A stretch of DNA of 64,000 bases from Bartonella taylorii. Lineage in GTDB: Bacteria > Pseudomonadota > Alphaproteobacteria > Rhizobiales > Rhizobiaceae. The notes below the pieces were generated by a model. It saw only the letters and a program-made list of their open reading frames with translations, made no database searches and was not told where the DNA came from. A program made the position numbers and the translations under genes. The stretch is from positions 1,443,001 to 1,507,000 of the forward strand of contig NZ_CP083693.1 of NCBI RefSeq assembly GCF_023920105.1, given 5' to 3'. Positions 25,078 to 34,750 of this stretch are shown piece by piece. The number at the start of each line of letters is the position of its first letter. Positions within the stretch are counted from its first letter, which is position 1.

Positions 25078-25227
25078 ATGAATACTTACAATAATGGGAA
25101 AACAACTTCATCTAAAAGCCGTCACAATACAACACCCTCAAACAATGGAAAGAAATCCGTCCAAGGTGATCAGGCTAACACTCGCCAACGCGCGTCAAAG
25201 TCGGTACGGAAAACTACAAAAAGTTAA
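25078..25227 (+). CDS. Small basic hypothetical protein (49 residues)
   Basis: ATG at 25078 with a near-perfect ribosome site (AAAAGGAG, 9 nt spacing) and a clear terminator 25 nt after the stop make this a credible single-gene transcript. The product is 49 residues, rich in Lys, Arg, Ser, Thr, Asn and Gln. It has no cysteine, no hydrophobic core and only one tyrosine, so it is probably disordered and may bind nucleic acid or another polyanion. I recognise no family. It lies on the plus strand between rsmB and guaB, both of which are on the minus strand. Confidence 0.6.
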   Translation: MNTYNNGKTTSSKSRHNTTPSNNGKKSVQGDQANTRQRASKSVRKTTKS

Positions 25228-25252
25228 TTTCCTTAATTTTATATAACCTACA

Positions 25253-25291
25253 GAAAGAATTGGGACATCAGCCTCCAATTCTTTCCTTTTT
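25253..25291 (+). terminator. Rho-independent terminator of the 49-residue gene
   Basis: An 11-bp perfect stem, GAAAGAATTGG at 25253-25263 with CCAATTCTTTC at 25275-25285, encloses an 11-nt loop. It is followed by CTTTTT. Its orientation matches the small upstream gene. Confidence 0.75.
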
Positions 25292-25390
25292 AGGATCGTT
25301 GCACCACATCACAAAGAGAAAAAATGGTAGACTTGCTCTCTTCTCTCAAAAGATTTTATGCTATGTAACATGGCTCTAAACTCTTATACA

Positions 25391-26890
25391 TCAAACAGGA
25401 CCTCGGTAGTTTGGACTCTCTCGTGTAATAGAAACATCATGTGTATGACTTTCATGGAGTCCGGCATTGGTGATACGAACAAACGTTGCTTTTTTACGAA
25501 ACTCTGCTAGATCTTTCGCTCCAACATACCCCATCGAAGCACGCAACCCACCAGCAAGCTGATGTAGAACCGATGCTATAGGACCTTTATAAGCCACTTG
25601 ACCCTCCACACCTTCAGGAACCAATTTAAGCTCATCACGCACTTCATCCTGAAAATAACGATCTGCCGATCCCCGTGCCATAGCACCAACTGATCCCATA
25701 CCGCGATAGGCTTTAAAAGACCGTCCTTGATAAAGATAAACTTCACCAGGACTTTCTTCTGTACCTGCTAAAAGAGAACCGATCATAGCAGCACAAGCCC
25801 CACCTGCTAAAGCTTTAGCAAAATCACCTGAAGCTTTAATCCCGCCATCCGCAATGACAGGAATCCCTGCTTTTTCAGCAACTTCTGCAGCATTCATAAT
25901 AGCTGCAAGTTGAGGCACACCAACACCTGCAACAATTCGTGTTGTGCAAATAGAACCAGGACCAATACCAACCTTCACTGCATCTGCACCACAATCAATT
26001 AACGCCTGCGTTGCTTGAGAAGTCGCTACATTACCAGCAATAACAGCTGTAAAGGACGCCATTTTTTTAATTTGCTCAACGGTTTCTAGTACACGTTGAG
26101 AATGCCCATGTGCTGTATCAATCACTAGTACATCAGCACCAGCATCAATGAGTCGTTCAGCCCGCTCAATCCCATCTTTCCCCACACTACTAGCAGCTGC
26201 AACACGCAAGCGTCCTTGGGAATCTTTGGCAGCATTTGGATTTAATTGTGCTTTTTCAATATCCTTAACTGTTATCAAGCCGACACAGCGATTTTGTTCA
26301 TCTACAACCAATAATTTTTCAATACGGTGATGATGTAAAAGATACTTCGCTTCACTGAGTTGAACATTTTCACGCACTGTGATCAAATTTTCATGCGTCA
26401 TTAATTCATAAATTTTTTGTTTTAGATCCGATGCAAAACGTACATCCCTATTTGTTAAAATGCCAACAAGACGCCCAGCAGTTTTATCTTTAGCACCATT
26501 TTCAACAACTGGAATACCCGAAATACCATGAGAACGCATTAAGGCTTTTGCTTCTTCAAGTGTTGCATCTGGCCCAATTGTTACTGGATTAACAACCATA
26601 CCAGATTCAAATTTCTTTACCTGGTGCACTTCTTCAGCCTGCTCTGCAGGAGACATATTACGATGGATAACACCAAGACCACCCGCTTGGGCCATAGCAA
26701 TTGCTAAACGCGATTCTGTCACAGTATCCATTGCTGCAGAAAGTAATGGTAAATTCAACTCAATATCAGCTGCAATACGCGTCTTAAGATCTACTTGGCT
26801 GGGCATAACAAGAGAATGACCAGGTTGTAAAAGCACATCATCAAAAGTCAGTGCCAATGCACCTGTCCCTGTTTCAACAATCTTTGCCAT
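25391..26890 (-). CDS. guaB: Inosine-5'-monophosphate dehydrogenase
   Basis: Oxidises IMP to XMP, the rate-limiting step to GMP. The 499-residue protein has the TIM-barrel opening [11 protein letters not shown]. Two CBS domains (about residues 95-210) are inserted in the barrel. The catalytic cysteine loop is GPGSICTTR and the flap region contains MGSVGAM. The ATG at 26890 has AAGGAA 7 nt upstream. Immediately upstream of that site the leader contains a stable hairpin. Confidence 0.97.
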   Translation of the reverse strand: MAKIVETGTGALALTFDDVLLQPGHSLVMPSQVDLKTRIAADIELNLPLLSAAMDTVTESRLAIAMAQAGGLGVIHRNMSPAEQAEEVHQVKKFESGMVVNPVTIGPDATLEEAKALMRSHGISGIPVVENGAKDKTAGRLVGILTNRDVRFASDLKQKIYELMTHENLITVRENVQLSEAKYLLHHHRIEKLLVVDEQNRCVGLITVKDIEKAQLNPNAAKDSQGRLRVAAASSVGKDGIERAERLIDAGADVLVIDTAHGHSQRVLETVEQIKKMASFTAVIAGNVATSQATQALIDCGADAVKVGIGPGSICTTRIVAGVGVPQLAAIMNAAEVAEKAGIPVIADGGIKASGDFAKALAGGACAAMIGSLLAGTEESPGEVYLYQGRSFKAYRGMGSVGAMARGSADRYFQDEVRDELKLVPEGVEGQVAYKGPIASVLHQLAGGLRASMGYVGAKDLAEFRKKATFVRITNAGLHESHTHDVSITRESPNYRGPV

Positions 26891-26910
26891 AGCCAAATTC
26901 CTTTTATAAC

Positions 26911-26947
26911 AAAACACCGCAAGGTGTTTTTAAAATACAACTGCGGT
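26911..26947 (-). promoter_or_regulatory. Hairpin in the guaB leader with possible alternative pairing
   Basis: An 8-bp hairpin (AAAACACC with GGTGTTTT around a 4-nt loop, 26911-26930) ends about 8 nt before the guaB ribosome site. On the mRNA strand an upstream ACCGCA (26942-26947) is complementary to TGCGGT in the hairpin loop and 3' arm, so two exclusive structures are possible. It could be a leader attenuator or simply an upstream terminator. Not matched to a known riboswitch. Confidence 0.35.
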
Positions 26948-27029
26948 TCTTATACGTTGTGGATTGGCAGAAAGTTATGCCATGCTACAAGAAAAATAAA
27001 AACAATTTTCTGATTATAGTTTATAAAAT

Positions 27030-28619
27030 CTATAATTGTGATTCAATGGGTAACCAACTTATTATTTTGACAAACGCACGACGCAAAAAATTGCTTTCTG
27101 GCTCATAATCAACGCTCTGCTTTTTTTCGTTTTCAATAAAATCCCAATAAATACGGTTATTATCACCAAGACGGAGATGATAACTCATTTCACCCGTTGT
27201 TTCTTCAGAAAAAAGCAAATCTAACCTCGCTGTAATTGGTGCACATTCAAAAAGAATTCCCATCTCTGTATTCAACGCAGCTGACCTAGGATCAAAATTT
27301 AAAGAGCCAATAAAAGCGGTTTTACGATCAACTAAAAAAGCTTTAGTATGTAAACTTGCCCTACTTGATCGAAATAATCGCAATCTATGAGTACTTCCAT
27401 TTGGTTTTAACTCATAAAGCTTAACACCACTTTTCAATAATGCTTTACGATACGGCATATAGCCACCATGCACCAGTGCTACATCAGTCGCTGCTAAGGA
27501 ATTTGTAAGAATTTTAACATCAACACCTTTTGAAACCAAATTGCCAAAATTCTGCGTACCTACCTTACCAGGAACAAAATAAGGTGATGTAATCTGAACC
27601 GTTTTTTTGGCATCTCCAATAACCTCTGAGAGCACCTTCATAAGCCAATTTCCTGCTTTTTTGCGCAATGCTTTTTCTGGAGGATCCGAGAGAACTATAA
27701 CTTTATCTGCTAAAAATAATCTCTTCCCTGTCTGGATAAAACAGTCAAAATTAATATGCTCCTTGACATAATCTAAATAAACTTTTGCAACCTTGGAATC
27801 ACGAAATTTCCGTAATTTATCCCTCCAATAGTTAAGATCATTTGCACTTTTAGGAACAACCAAAGTATGTATCGGTAAAACTACAGCACTATTCCAAAAT
27901 TCATCAAAAATGGTTTCCACCTTTTTAACCGAGGGACCGATTAACATCAGATCTAAATCTCGAAAATGTGATTCTTCACCAGCGTCAAAATAAGAATCTG
28001 CAAGATTGCGTCCTCCTACAAAAGCCACTCGGCCATCCACAATAAAAGCTTTATTATGCATTCTGCGTGTTACAGTAATTGCCCGCAATATAATCTCTAA
28101 ACCACGGCGTAAACCACCCTTACGCGATCGCCCTGGATTAAATATTCTCACCTCAATATGAGGATGTTTATCCAGCGCAATATAAGCTGGATCACGTGCT
28201 TGAGCGTTAATATCATCTAAAAGAAGACGCACCCGAACACCACGCTCAGCTGCTTTCACTATTTCACTTAATAATAAACGCCCTGTTAAATCATCATCCC
28301 AAATATAATACATCAGATCAAGACTACGCCCCGCCTGTGCTGCTCCTATCACACGAACACAAAACGCATCTAAATTGCTGATGATAAGTGAAAGGGCGTC
28401 TTTATCAACCCCTAACCCATCTGTTCCCTCTGCCAATTGGCTTACTATACGGTCAAACTTGGTTTCATCTTTCTTAACAGTTAACGCATAAGAACACGCT
28501 CCCCTAGCACTCTTTACAAAACGCCCATAGGTGTAAATCGCCAACATAGACGCAACAAAAAAAAATATGATAAAACCGATCACAATCTGTAACAGAGTCA
28601 AAGAGGATAAACTTTCCAT
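27030..28619 (-). CDS. Membrane-anchored phospholipase D family protein (cardiolipin synthase-like)
   Basis: Predicted phosphatidyl transferase or hydrolase at the inner membrane. The 529-residue protein has one N-terminal membrane segment (about residues 8-30) and two PLD active sites: HNKAFIVD with downstream GGRN, and HTKAFLVD with downstream GSLNFDPRS. Both catalytic histidines, lysines and aspartates are kept. The arrangement resembles ClsC-type cardiolipin synthases, but the family also includes nucleases and toxins, so I leave out a symbol. The start at 28619 removes an extra upstream decapeptide. Neighbours give no clear pathway. Confidence 0.85.
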   Translation of the reverse strand: MESLSSLTLLQIVIGFIIFFFVASMLAIYTYGRFVKSARGACSYALTVKKDETKFDRIVSQLAEGTDGLGVDKDALSLIISNLDAFCVRVIGAAQAGRSLDLMYYIWDDDLTGRLLLSEIVKAAERGVRVRLLLDDINAQARDPAYIALDKHPHIEVRIFNPGRSRKGGLRRGLEIILRAITVTRRMHNKAFIVDGRVAFVGGRNLADSYFDAGEESHFRDLDLMLIGPSVKKVETIFDEFWNSAVVLPIHTLVVPKSANDLNYWRDKLRKFRDSKVAKVYLDYVKEHINFDCFIQTGKRLFLADKVIVLSDPPEKALRKKAGNWLMKVLSEVIGDAKKTVQITSPYFVPGKVGTQNFGNLVSKGVDVKILTNSLAATDVALVHGGYMPYRKALLKSGVKLYELKPNGSTHRLRLFRSSRASLHTKAFLVDRKTAFIGSLNFDPRSAALNTEMGILFECAPITARLDLLFSEETTGEMSYHLRLGDNNRIYWDFIENEKKQSVDYEPESNFLRRAFVKIISWLPIESQL

Positions 28620-29024
28620 TTTCAAACCACTGCACCACCATAGATACAAATCATAACATTAAAATCTATGATCTTATCTTAATCATGCAATAGTAGAATG
28701 CCACCTCTTGCTTAAGAGAATATAAATCTCATATCAATGATGCTGGAATTTTAGTTCCAATGCTAAAAAGTGTAAAAGTTATCTTTCATGTTAAATGAAT
28801 GTAAACTTAGCTAAAGTCGTAAAACTAAAACAAGAAAAAAGTTAAAAATAATTCCGTCAAACAAAATCAATACTTATTGCGTTTTCAAAGTTATTCTCAA
28901 TACCTGAGTGCCACAATAAATAGTATTTCTTTTAAAAATAAAAATCCCTCCACTGTCTTTACCAAAATCTACGACATTTTTTCTGAAAATCATGCTTTCC
29001 ATGAATAGAAATTTATCGTGGATT
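28620..29024. other. Intergenic region with no recognised feature
   Basis: About 400 AT-rich bases between the phospholipase D gene and the end of the regulator gene, both on the minus strand. I see no gene, RNA or strong hairpin. It presumably contains the phospholipase D promoter. Confidence 0.5.
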
Positions 29025-30410
29025 TTACTTCCGTTCTTTGCTTTTTCCTACTTTCAATTCCTCTACTTTTCGATAAAGCGTAGAACGACCAATGTGAAGA
29101 CGGCGAGCAATCTCACTCATATGCCCCTTATAATGTTTAAGCGCTTGTTCAATAATATCATGCTCCATCTCTGCAAAAGTGCGAACATGCCCATCAGCAT
29201 TTAAAAATTGTATTGATTCTTGTTCATGATCTTCTTGAACATTACTCTCAATGATATTTGGAACACTTATTAATGGACTTCCCATTAATTGAGGAAAGTC
29301 TCGAACAGTTAACAATGGCCCCTCGCTGAGCAAAACCGCACGAAATAGAAAATTCTCAAGTTGATCCCGATTACCAGGCCAATCATACTGCATAAGCAAT
29401 GAAAGAGCTGATCCTGTTAAACCATGTACATGCGATCGCCCTGTTTCCGTAATAATGCGGTCAATTAAACGCTGCGTAAGCTCTGGAAAATCATCCCTCA
29501 ATTCCCGCAAAGCAGGAACACTAATTGATAACGGAGAAAGTTGTTCAAACAAACTGCGCGAAAAACAATCTTCTCTAACCAGATCTGAAAGCCGTGATGC
29601 TGAAATAGCTATGATACGAAATAGGGGAGGATTGTTTTTTGTCGCCTTTGTCCTCTCTTGAAGATAACTTGCAAAGCGCTTTTGTTGTATGGGCTCGAGT
29701 CTATCAACATCACAAAGGCACAGTGTGCCTTTTTTAAGAGTAGAAACCAATGGTAGAAATTCTTTAAACCACTGGCGGTTTTCTTCCTCTGGATCAATGA
29801 TAGCTGAACATTGAAAGCGAATAAAAGCCCCTTCCGATAACAAACCCTCATGATGAATAATACGCGCTAGTGTTTCGCGACCAGTTCCACCTTCACCTTC
29901 TATCAAAAGGTTCTGTAAAGAAGCCGCTGCTTTTCTTGATTGTTCCAGAACTATCTGCATTGCCCTACTTTTTATGCAGAGGTCAGAAAATTGCAAATGA
30001 TTCTCATTTTTTCGCCGAATATAACGAACCTCACGCTCCAACGCAGAAATAAGGGCAAGAGTATCTAACGTGACTCTCAATCGTAGTGGTGTAACTGGAT
30101 GAATCCAATAATCAATAGCTCCAGCTGTTAAAGCTCTCTGGAGTAAATCTTGATTCTCTTGTGGTGCTATCACAACAATAGGAACAGAAACACCGGTAAC
30201 TCTAATCATTTTAATCAAATCACCCACACTCAAATCACTCATGACGACATCAAGGAGTGCAAGCACAATATTTTTACGTCTGTGTAAAAGATCAATCGTA
30301 CGGAGACCATTTTCTGCTTCAATGACACGGTAACCAAAACCTCGGAGCATAGCAGAAAGCTCTATACGTCTTCCATAATCTTCACTCGCAACAAGAATGG
30401 GACCAACCAT
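29025..30410 (-). CDS. Degenerate NtrC-like response regulator (receiver, AAA+, Fis-type HTH)
   Basis: A 461-residue protein with the three-domain plan of sigma-54 activators. The receiver keeps the acidic pair (E10, D11) and the aspartate at about D54. The conserved Thr/Ser position is Ala (about 82) and the conserved Lys is His (about 104). The AAA+ domain has a recognisable Walker A (GEGGTGRE, about 172-179). Walker B reads GTLCLCDV instead of GTLFLDEI, the GAFTGA loop is absent through a deletion, and the Arg-finger segment is altered. The C-terminal Fis-type helix-turn-helix (ARRLHIGRSTLYRKVEEL) is intact. It therefore most likely binds DNA without driving sigma-54 transcription. The ATG at 30410 has an AAAGGAG about 12 nt away. 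Divergent from the lipoprotein gene. Confidence 0.85.
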   Translation of the reverse strand: MVGPILVASEDYGRRIELSAMLRGFGYRVIEAENGLRTIDLLHRRKNIVLALLDVVMSDLSVGDLIKMIRVTGVSVPIVVIAPQENQDLLQRALTAGAIDYWIHPVTPLRLRVTLDTLALISALEREVRYIRRKNENHLQFSDLCIKSRAMQIVLEQSRKAAASLQNLLIEGEGGTGRETLARIIHHEGLLSEGAFIRFQCSAIIDPEEENRQWFKEFLPLVSTLKKGTLCLCDVDRLEPIQQKRFASYLQERTKATKNNPPLFRIIAISASRLSDLVREDCFSRSLFEQLSPLSISVPALRELRDDFPELTQRLIDRIITETGRSHVHGLTGSALSLLMQYDWPGNRDQLENFLFRAVLLSEGPLLTVRDFPQLMGSPLISVPNIIESNVQEDHEQESIQFLNADGHVRTFAEMEHDIIEQALKHYKGHMSEIARRLHIGRSTLYRKVEELKVGKSKERK

Positions 30411-30588
30411 AATTTCAATAATCTCCTTTGAGACTACTAAGCGGTTTAATGTAAAAATTTTTGTAAACCATAAAAATATTTCGCCTCTTTTCATCAAAAA
30501 ATTTTATCAAGCTGTTAATTAAATACAACATTAAGGCATTTTTTTCTATTTTTTTGCTTTTTCATTGATTCCCATCAAATTTTTCATA

Positions 30589-30618
30589 TTGACTCATGAA
30601 GTAATTTAACAATGTTAT
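30589..30618 (+). promoter_or_regulatory. Candidate promoter of the Omp10-like lipoprotein gene
   Basis: TTGACT (30589-30594) and TGTTAT (30613-30618) at 18-nt spacing lie about 40 nt before the coding region. Pattern evidence only. Confidence 0.35.
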
Positions 30619-30658
30619 AGAAGCTAGAGAGCAAAATAACATAAATCGAGTGAAACAA

Positions 30659-31018
30659 ATGAAACATACTTGCCGTATTTTATGTCTTACAATAATCACT
30701 TTAGTATTAAGTGCCTGTGGCTTTTCACAATATCATGGACAAAATATACCAGATGGAATTGATGGTAAGTGGATTGATGAAAACGGTATCATTTCTTCTT
30801 TCCGTGAGGGAATTTTTGAAACGCGCGCAGCAGATACAGAAGAAAAACTATCAGAAGGTACATATAATTATGTCAGTGCCCAACATATAGAAATTGAAAT
30901 ACGCTCCATTCTTCGTGGGACAATATCTCGAGTAAGTTGTATAATGTCACGTGAGGCAACACAACTTTTCTGTACATCACATACAGGATCACAATTTTCT
31001 CTTAATAGAAAACTTTAA
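30659..31018 (+). CDS. omp10: Omp10-family outer-membrane lipoprotein
   Basis: Small lipoprotein of 119 residues. A lipobox LSAC ends the signal sequence, so the mature protein starts at a lipidated cysteine at about residue 20. The mature part, with IDGKWIDENGIISSF, GIFETRAADTEEKLSEG, RSILRGTISRVSC and GSQFSLNRKL, follows the Brucella Omp10 pattern closely as I remember it. The two later cysteines probably form a disulfide. The ATG at 30659 is preferred, and an in-frame GTG at 30650 is possible. Omp10 is a surface antigen in Brucella, and its role here is inferred. Divergent from the degenerate regulator. Confidence 0.82.
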   Translation: MKHTCRILCLTIITLVLSACGFSQYHGQNIPDGIDGKWIDENGIISSFREGIFETRAADTEEKLSEGTYNYVSAQHIEIEIRSILRGTISRVSCIMSREATQLFCTSHTGSQFSLNRKL

Positions 31019-31280
31019 ATAAAAGCTACAGCTTCTATTAGAAATATAGTAAGCATGCATAAATAGGAAGCAGTGATTTCCCCTACTGAGAGAGTTCTTA
31101 TCAAAAATACGCAAAAACATTGATATAACCCTCTGCTGGCAGAATTTTCTAGCACCATGGAAAAACAATCATCCTTTCCAAGAAACATCAATAAAACTGC
31201 TGAGCAATGAAATTTTGTCTTTTTATTGTTTAACCTATTTTACCCTAACATAAAACTTGATCTGATATGAGCACTCTAAC

Positions 31281-32273
31281 TTACGCAGCACCAATGCGCA
31301 AAAGATCATGAAAATGAACAATTCCCACCGGTTTTTTATTCTCGACCACGAAAAAAGCACCTATATGGTGATCATTAATAAAAGCCGTTGCAGCACCAAC
31401 TAGTGTATTTGGTTCTACAATTTTAGGATTTTTCGTCATCAACTCATCAACATTAAATTTTGATAAGTTAAAGTGAATGTTGCGTGCAAGGTCACCATCG
31501 GTCACAATCCCAATTAATTCACCTTTTTTATTGACAACACCAACACAGCCAAAATGTTTTTCAACCAAAATATTCATCGCTTCAGTCATAGTTGTCCCCT
31601 GCACAACCAAAGGAAGACGATTACCCTTATGCATAATATCACTCACATATTTTAGGCTTGCACCAAGAGAACCACCAGGATGATAAATTTTAAAATCCGT
31701 TGCAGTAAAGCCACGCATTTCTAAAAGAGCAACAGCTAATGCATCTCCCATCGCCAATTGCATAACAGTTGAAGTTGTAGGAGCAAGCCCGTGGGGACAA
31801 GCTTCTTCTATCTTTGGCAACAAGAGTACGATATCAGCTTGTCGCCCTAATACAGAGCTTTCACCCGAAGTTATGGCAATAAGGGGCGTGCGAAAACGCG
31901 CAGCATGATTAATAATGCCACTTAATTCCAAAGTTTCACCTGACCATGACAAAGCGAGAATAACATCATCAGAGCCAATCATACCAAGATCACCATGGTT
32001 GGCTTCCGCAGCATGAACAAAAAAAGCAGGCGTCCCCGTCGAAGCTAAGGTTGCTGCAATTTTTGTACCTATATGACCACTCTTCCCAAGCCCCGTAATT
32101 ACCACATGACCATTAGCATTTCTGATAGTTTGAACAGCAGCTTCAAAAGAGGAAGAAAGACTTCCAAGAAGAGCTGATTCAAGAGCTTCAAGTCCTTGTT
32201 TTTCACTCGCAAGCGTTTTAAGCGCTGATGTAATGGCGCCCTGCAACACCATATGAGAAGACTGTATTATCAT
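31281..32273 (-). CDS. kdsD: Arabinose-5-phosphate isomerase (KdsD/KpsF)
   Basis: Interconverts ribulose-5-phosphate and arabinose-5-phosphate, the first step to Kdo for LPS. The 330-residue protein has an N-terminal SIS sugar isomerase domain (ITGLGKSGHIGTKIAATLASTGTPAFFVHAAEA split over several strands, SWSGETLEL, PHGLAPTTSTV) and two C-terminal CBS domains (about 205-330). The ATG at 32273 is my choice, although no strong ribosome site is visible. It follows galU by 39 nt on the same strand, so the two are probably one transcript for envelope sugar precursors. Confidence 0.93.
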   Translation of the reverse strand: MIIQSSHMVLQGAITSALKTLASEKQGLEALESALLGSLSSSFEAAVQTIRNANGHVVITGLGKSGHIGTKIAATLASTGTPAFFVHAAEANHGDLGMIGSDDVILALSWSGETLELSGIINHAARFRTPLIAITSGESSVLGRQADIVLLLPKIEEACPHGLAPTTSTVMQLAMGDALAVALLEMRGFTATDFKIYHPGGSLGASLKYVSDIMHKGNRLPLVVQGTTMTEAMNILVEKHFGCVGVVNKKGELIGIVTDGDLARNIHFNLSKFNVDELMTKNPKIVEPNTLVGAATAFINDHHIGAFFVVENKKPVGIVHFHDLLRIGAA

Positions 32274-32312
32274 AATCAAGTTTGATAGATGAAATTAAAC
32301 GAGAGATCTATA

Positions 32313-33203
32313 TTATTTTTCAATTTTAATAGTTTCTAGTAATTTTTTTAATGAAGTAGAAACTTGGCTATGCATATCAGCACGCGCTAAAGAAAACGCA
32401 ACATTGGCTTCAATAAAACCAGCTTTAGAACCACAATCAAAAGTAAGACCCTCTAACTGGAAACCGAAAAAATCCTGCTCCTTTGAAAGTCGTACCATCG
32501 CATCTGTTAATTGAATTTCATTTCCTGTTCCTCGTTCTTGATTGGAAAGAATATTAAAAATCTCTGGTTGCAAAATATAACGTCCATTAATGTATAAATT
32601 TGATGGTGCTGTTCCTTTTGTGGGTTTTTCTACCATTTTTGTGATTTTAAAACCGTTTGCAATCTGCTTTCCTTGTCCAACAATACCATATTTATGGGCT
32701 TCTTCAGGACCGCACTCCTGAACCGCGATGATATTTCCTCCACCCGTTTCCTCATAAAGATTGATCATCTCAGAAAGGCAGCCCTTTTTAGATTGTATAA
32801 GCATATCCGGTAATAACAAAGCAAAAGGCTCCTCACCAACTAATTCACGCGCACACCAAAGGGCATGTCCTAGCCCCAAAGGCTGCTGTTGCCTCGTAAA
32901 AGAAGTTGACCCTGGTAGAGGCTGTAAACCATGTAAATGTTCAAGTTCTTCTCTTTTTCCACGTTCGGCAAGAGTCGTATATAACTCAACTTGCGAATCA
33001 AAATAATCCTCAATGACTGCTTTATTGCGTCCAGTAACAAAAATAAAATGTTCAATACCAGCTTCACGTGCCTCATCTACAACATATTGAATAACGGGCT
33101 TATCAACAACAGTCAGCATTTCTTTAGGAATTGTTTTTGTTGCGGGAAGAAAACGTGTCCCAAGACCCGCCACAGGAAATACTGCCTTCCGGATTTTACG
33201 CAC
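32313..33203 (-). CDS. galU: UTP-glucose-1-phosphate uridylyltransferase
   Basis: Makes UDP-glucose for LPS core and other glycans. The 296-residue protein has the nucleotidyltransferase opening [17 protein letters not shown], then [16 protein letters not shown] and [17 protein letters not shown], all typical of GalU. The start is a GTG at 33203, because a perfect AGGAGG lies 6 nt upstream. The ATG at 33224 would put that ribosome site inside the gene. Followed by kdsD. Confidence 0.96.
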   Translation of the reverse strand: MRKIRKAVFPVAGLGTRFLPATKTIPKEMLTVVDKPVIQYVVDEAREAGIEHFIFVTGRNKAVIEDYFDSQVELYTTLAERGKREELEHLHGLQPLPGSTSFTRQQQPLGLGHALWCARELVGEEPFALLLPDMLIQSKKGCLSEMINLYEETGGGNIIAVQECGPEEAHKYGIVGQGKQIANGFKITKMVEKPTKGTAPSNLYINGRYILQPEIFNILSNQERGTGNEIQLTDAMVRLSKEQDFFGFQLEGLTFDCGSKAGFIEANVAFSLARADMHSQVSTSLKKLLETIKIEK

Positions 33204-33209
33204 TCTTAC

Positions 33210-33215
33210 CCTCCT
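33210..33215 (-). promoter_or_regulatory. Shine-Dalgarno site that fixes the galU GTG start
   Basis: A perfect AGGAGG 6 nt before the GTG at 33203. It argues against the longer ATG-initiated frame. Confidence 0.7.
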
Positions 33216-33478
33216 GCTTCTCATGAATCTTATAAATTTCTGATTTCATTTAACATATGTTTTTACTAAATGGTAAAAAAGATATCTTATTGTTTTAATT
33301 GCCATTATAATGGACAAGAAAGAGATACAAGAGTATGGTAATTTATTGAGAATATTCCTTCAAAACAAATAATCCGTTTCAACCTTTCTTATGCGTTTTA
33401 TAACATCATCAATGATACTAAATACAAAAATGAAGTCCTTGCGCATCAAAAGACTTGAATATTGAGGGGAATTTAAAA

Positions 33479-34735
33479 ATGCAAAAAACAGAATTTAAAA
33501 CTTTCTCTTCTTTAGACAAATCAATAAGTCGGAAAACTTTTATCATAAGTTTTGCTGTTCTTTTTTCTGCATTTTTAATGTTTTTTGCATCATTTTTACA
33601 TGCTGATAGTGGTTTTAAATACTGGATTAAAGAGTTTAAAAAAATAGCTCTTGCTAACAATATTTCACCCTCTACGTTTGATATGGCTTTTAAAGGCGTC
33701 AATGCAATTGATCCAAAAGTTTTAGAAAGAGCTGCATACCAGCCAGAATTTGTCGACCCTTCATGGAATTATTTCGATAATCGTGTCCATGATATTGCAA
33801 TTTTAGAAGGACAACGCCAAGCCCAAAAATGGAAAAATTGGCTTTTTCAAATTGAGAAACGTTTTGGTGTTGACCGTAATATTCTCTTGGCTATTTGGTC
33901 AATGGAAAGCAATTATGGAAAAATTTTAGAAAATAAAAATGTGATGCGTGATACTATTCGTTCACTTGCAACCCTAGCCTATGCTGATCAAAAACGTGCA
34001 AAATACGCGCATGCACAACTGATTGCTGCCATGAAAATTCTCCAAAGTGGTGAAATTACACGTGCACAACTTACCGGATCTTGGGCTGGGGCAATGGGAC
34101 ATACGCAATTTATTCCGAGCAGTTATCTCGCCTATGCCATTGATATGGACGGGGATGGACGGCGTGATATCTGGACTTCTGTTCCAGATGCTCTTGCTAG
34201 CGCTGCTAATCTTCTTCACATGAATGGTTGGCAGTCTAACCTCCCTTGGGGAGTAGAAGTTAAATTACCACAAGGGAAAAATTTCCCTGAGGATTGGTAT
34301 TCCTTTGAGAAATGGGCAAAACTAGGTGTAAAACACGCGAATGGGCATCAACTTCCTGCATCAACTGAACAAGCAATATTGAAATACCCAGATGGCCCCA
34401 AAGGACCTATATTCTTAGTAACAAAAAATTTCTTTGTTCTTAAACGTTATAATAACGCAGATCGCTATGCTTTAGCTGTCGCTCTTCTCGCTAACCGCAT
34501 TGCTGGACATCCTAGATTGCTTCAAGATTGGCAACGTCCATTTCAACCTCTTACGTTCCATGAGCGTCAAGAACTGCAATCTCGCTTAGCTGCACTTGGC
34601 TATTATAAAGGAGAAGTTGATGGCAAAATCGGTACAGTCTCTCAAAAAGCAATTAAAGCTTTTCAACTGCGTCACGGTTTAAAGCCAAATGGATATCCAA
34701 CCCCTGCTGTTCTTTCTATTCTGCGTAAACAATAA
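33479..34735 (+). CDS. Lytic murein transglycosylase, MltB/SltB family
   Basis: Cleaves peptidoglycan glycan strands with formation of anhydromuramic ends. The 418-residue protein has an N-terminal hydrophobic signal or anchor (about residues 22-43). The transglycosylase domain shows IWSMESNYGK with the catalytic glutamate and then GSWAGAMGHTQFIPSSYLAYAID. A C-terminal peptidoglycan-binding domain (LQSRLAALGYYKGEVDGKIG, about 365-415) follows. The ATG at 33479 has GAGGGG upstream. The SGNH gene starts 15 nt downstream, so they probably form an operon. Confidence 0.92.
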   Translation: MQKTEFKTFSSLDKSISRKTFIISFAVLFSAFLMFFASFLHADSGFKYWIKEFKKIALANNISPSTFDMAFKGVNAIDPKVLERAAYQPEFVDPSWNYFDNRVHDIAILEGQRQAQKWKNWLFQIEKRFGVDRNILLAIWSMESNYGKILENKNVMRDTIRSLATLAYADQKRAKYAHAQLIAAMKILQSGEITRAQLTGSWAGAMGHTQFIPSSYLAYAIDMDGDGRRDIWTSVPDALASAANLLHMNGWQSNLPWGVEVKLPQGKNFPEDWYSFEKWAKLGVKHANGHQLPASTEQAILKYPDGPKGPIFLVTKNFFVLKRYNNADRYALAVALLANRIAGHPRLLQDWQRPFQPLTFHERQELQSRLAALGYYKGEVDGKIGTVSQKAIKAFQLRHGLKPNGYPTPAVLSILRKQ

Positions 34736-34750
34736 TCTGGAGTAAAGTGT

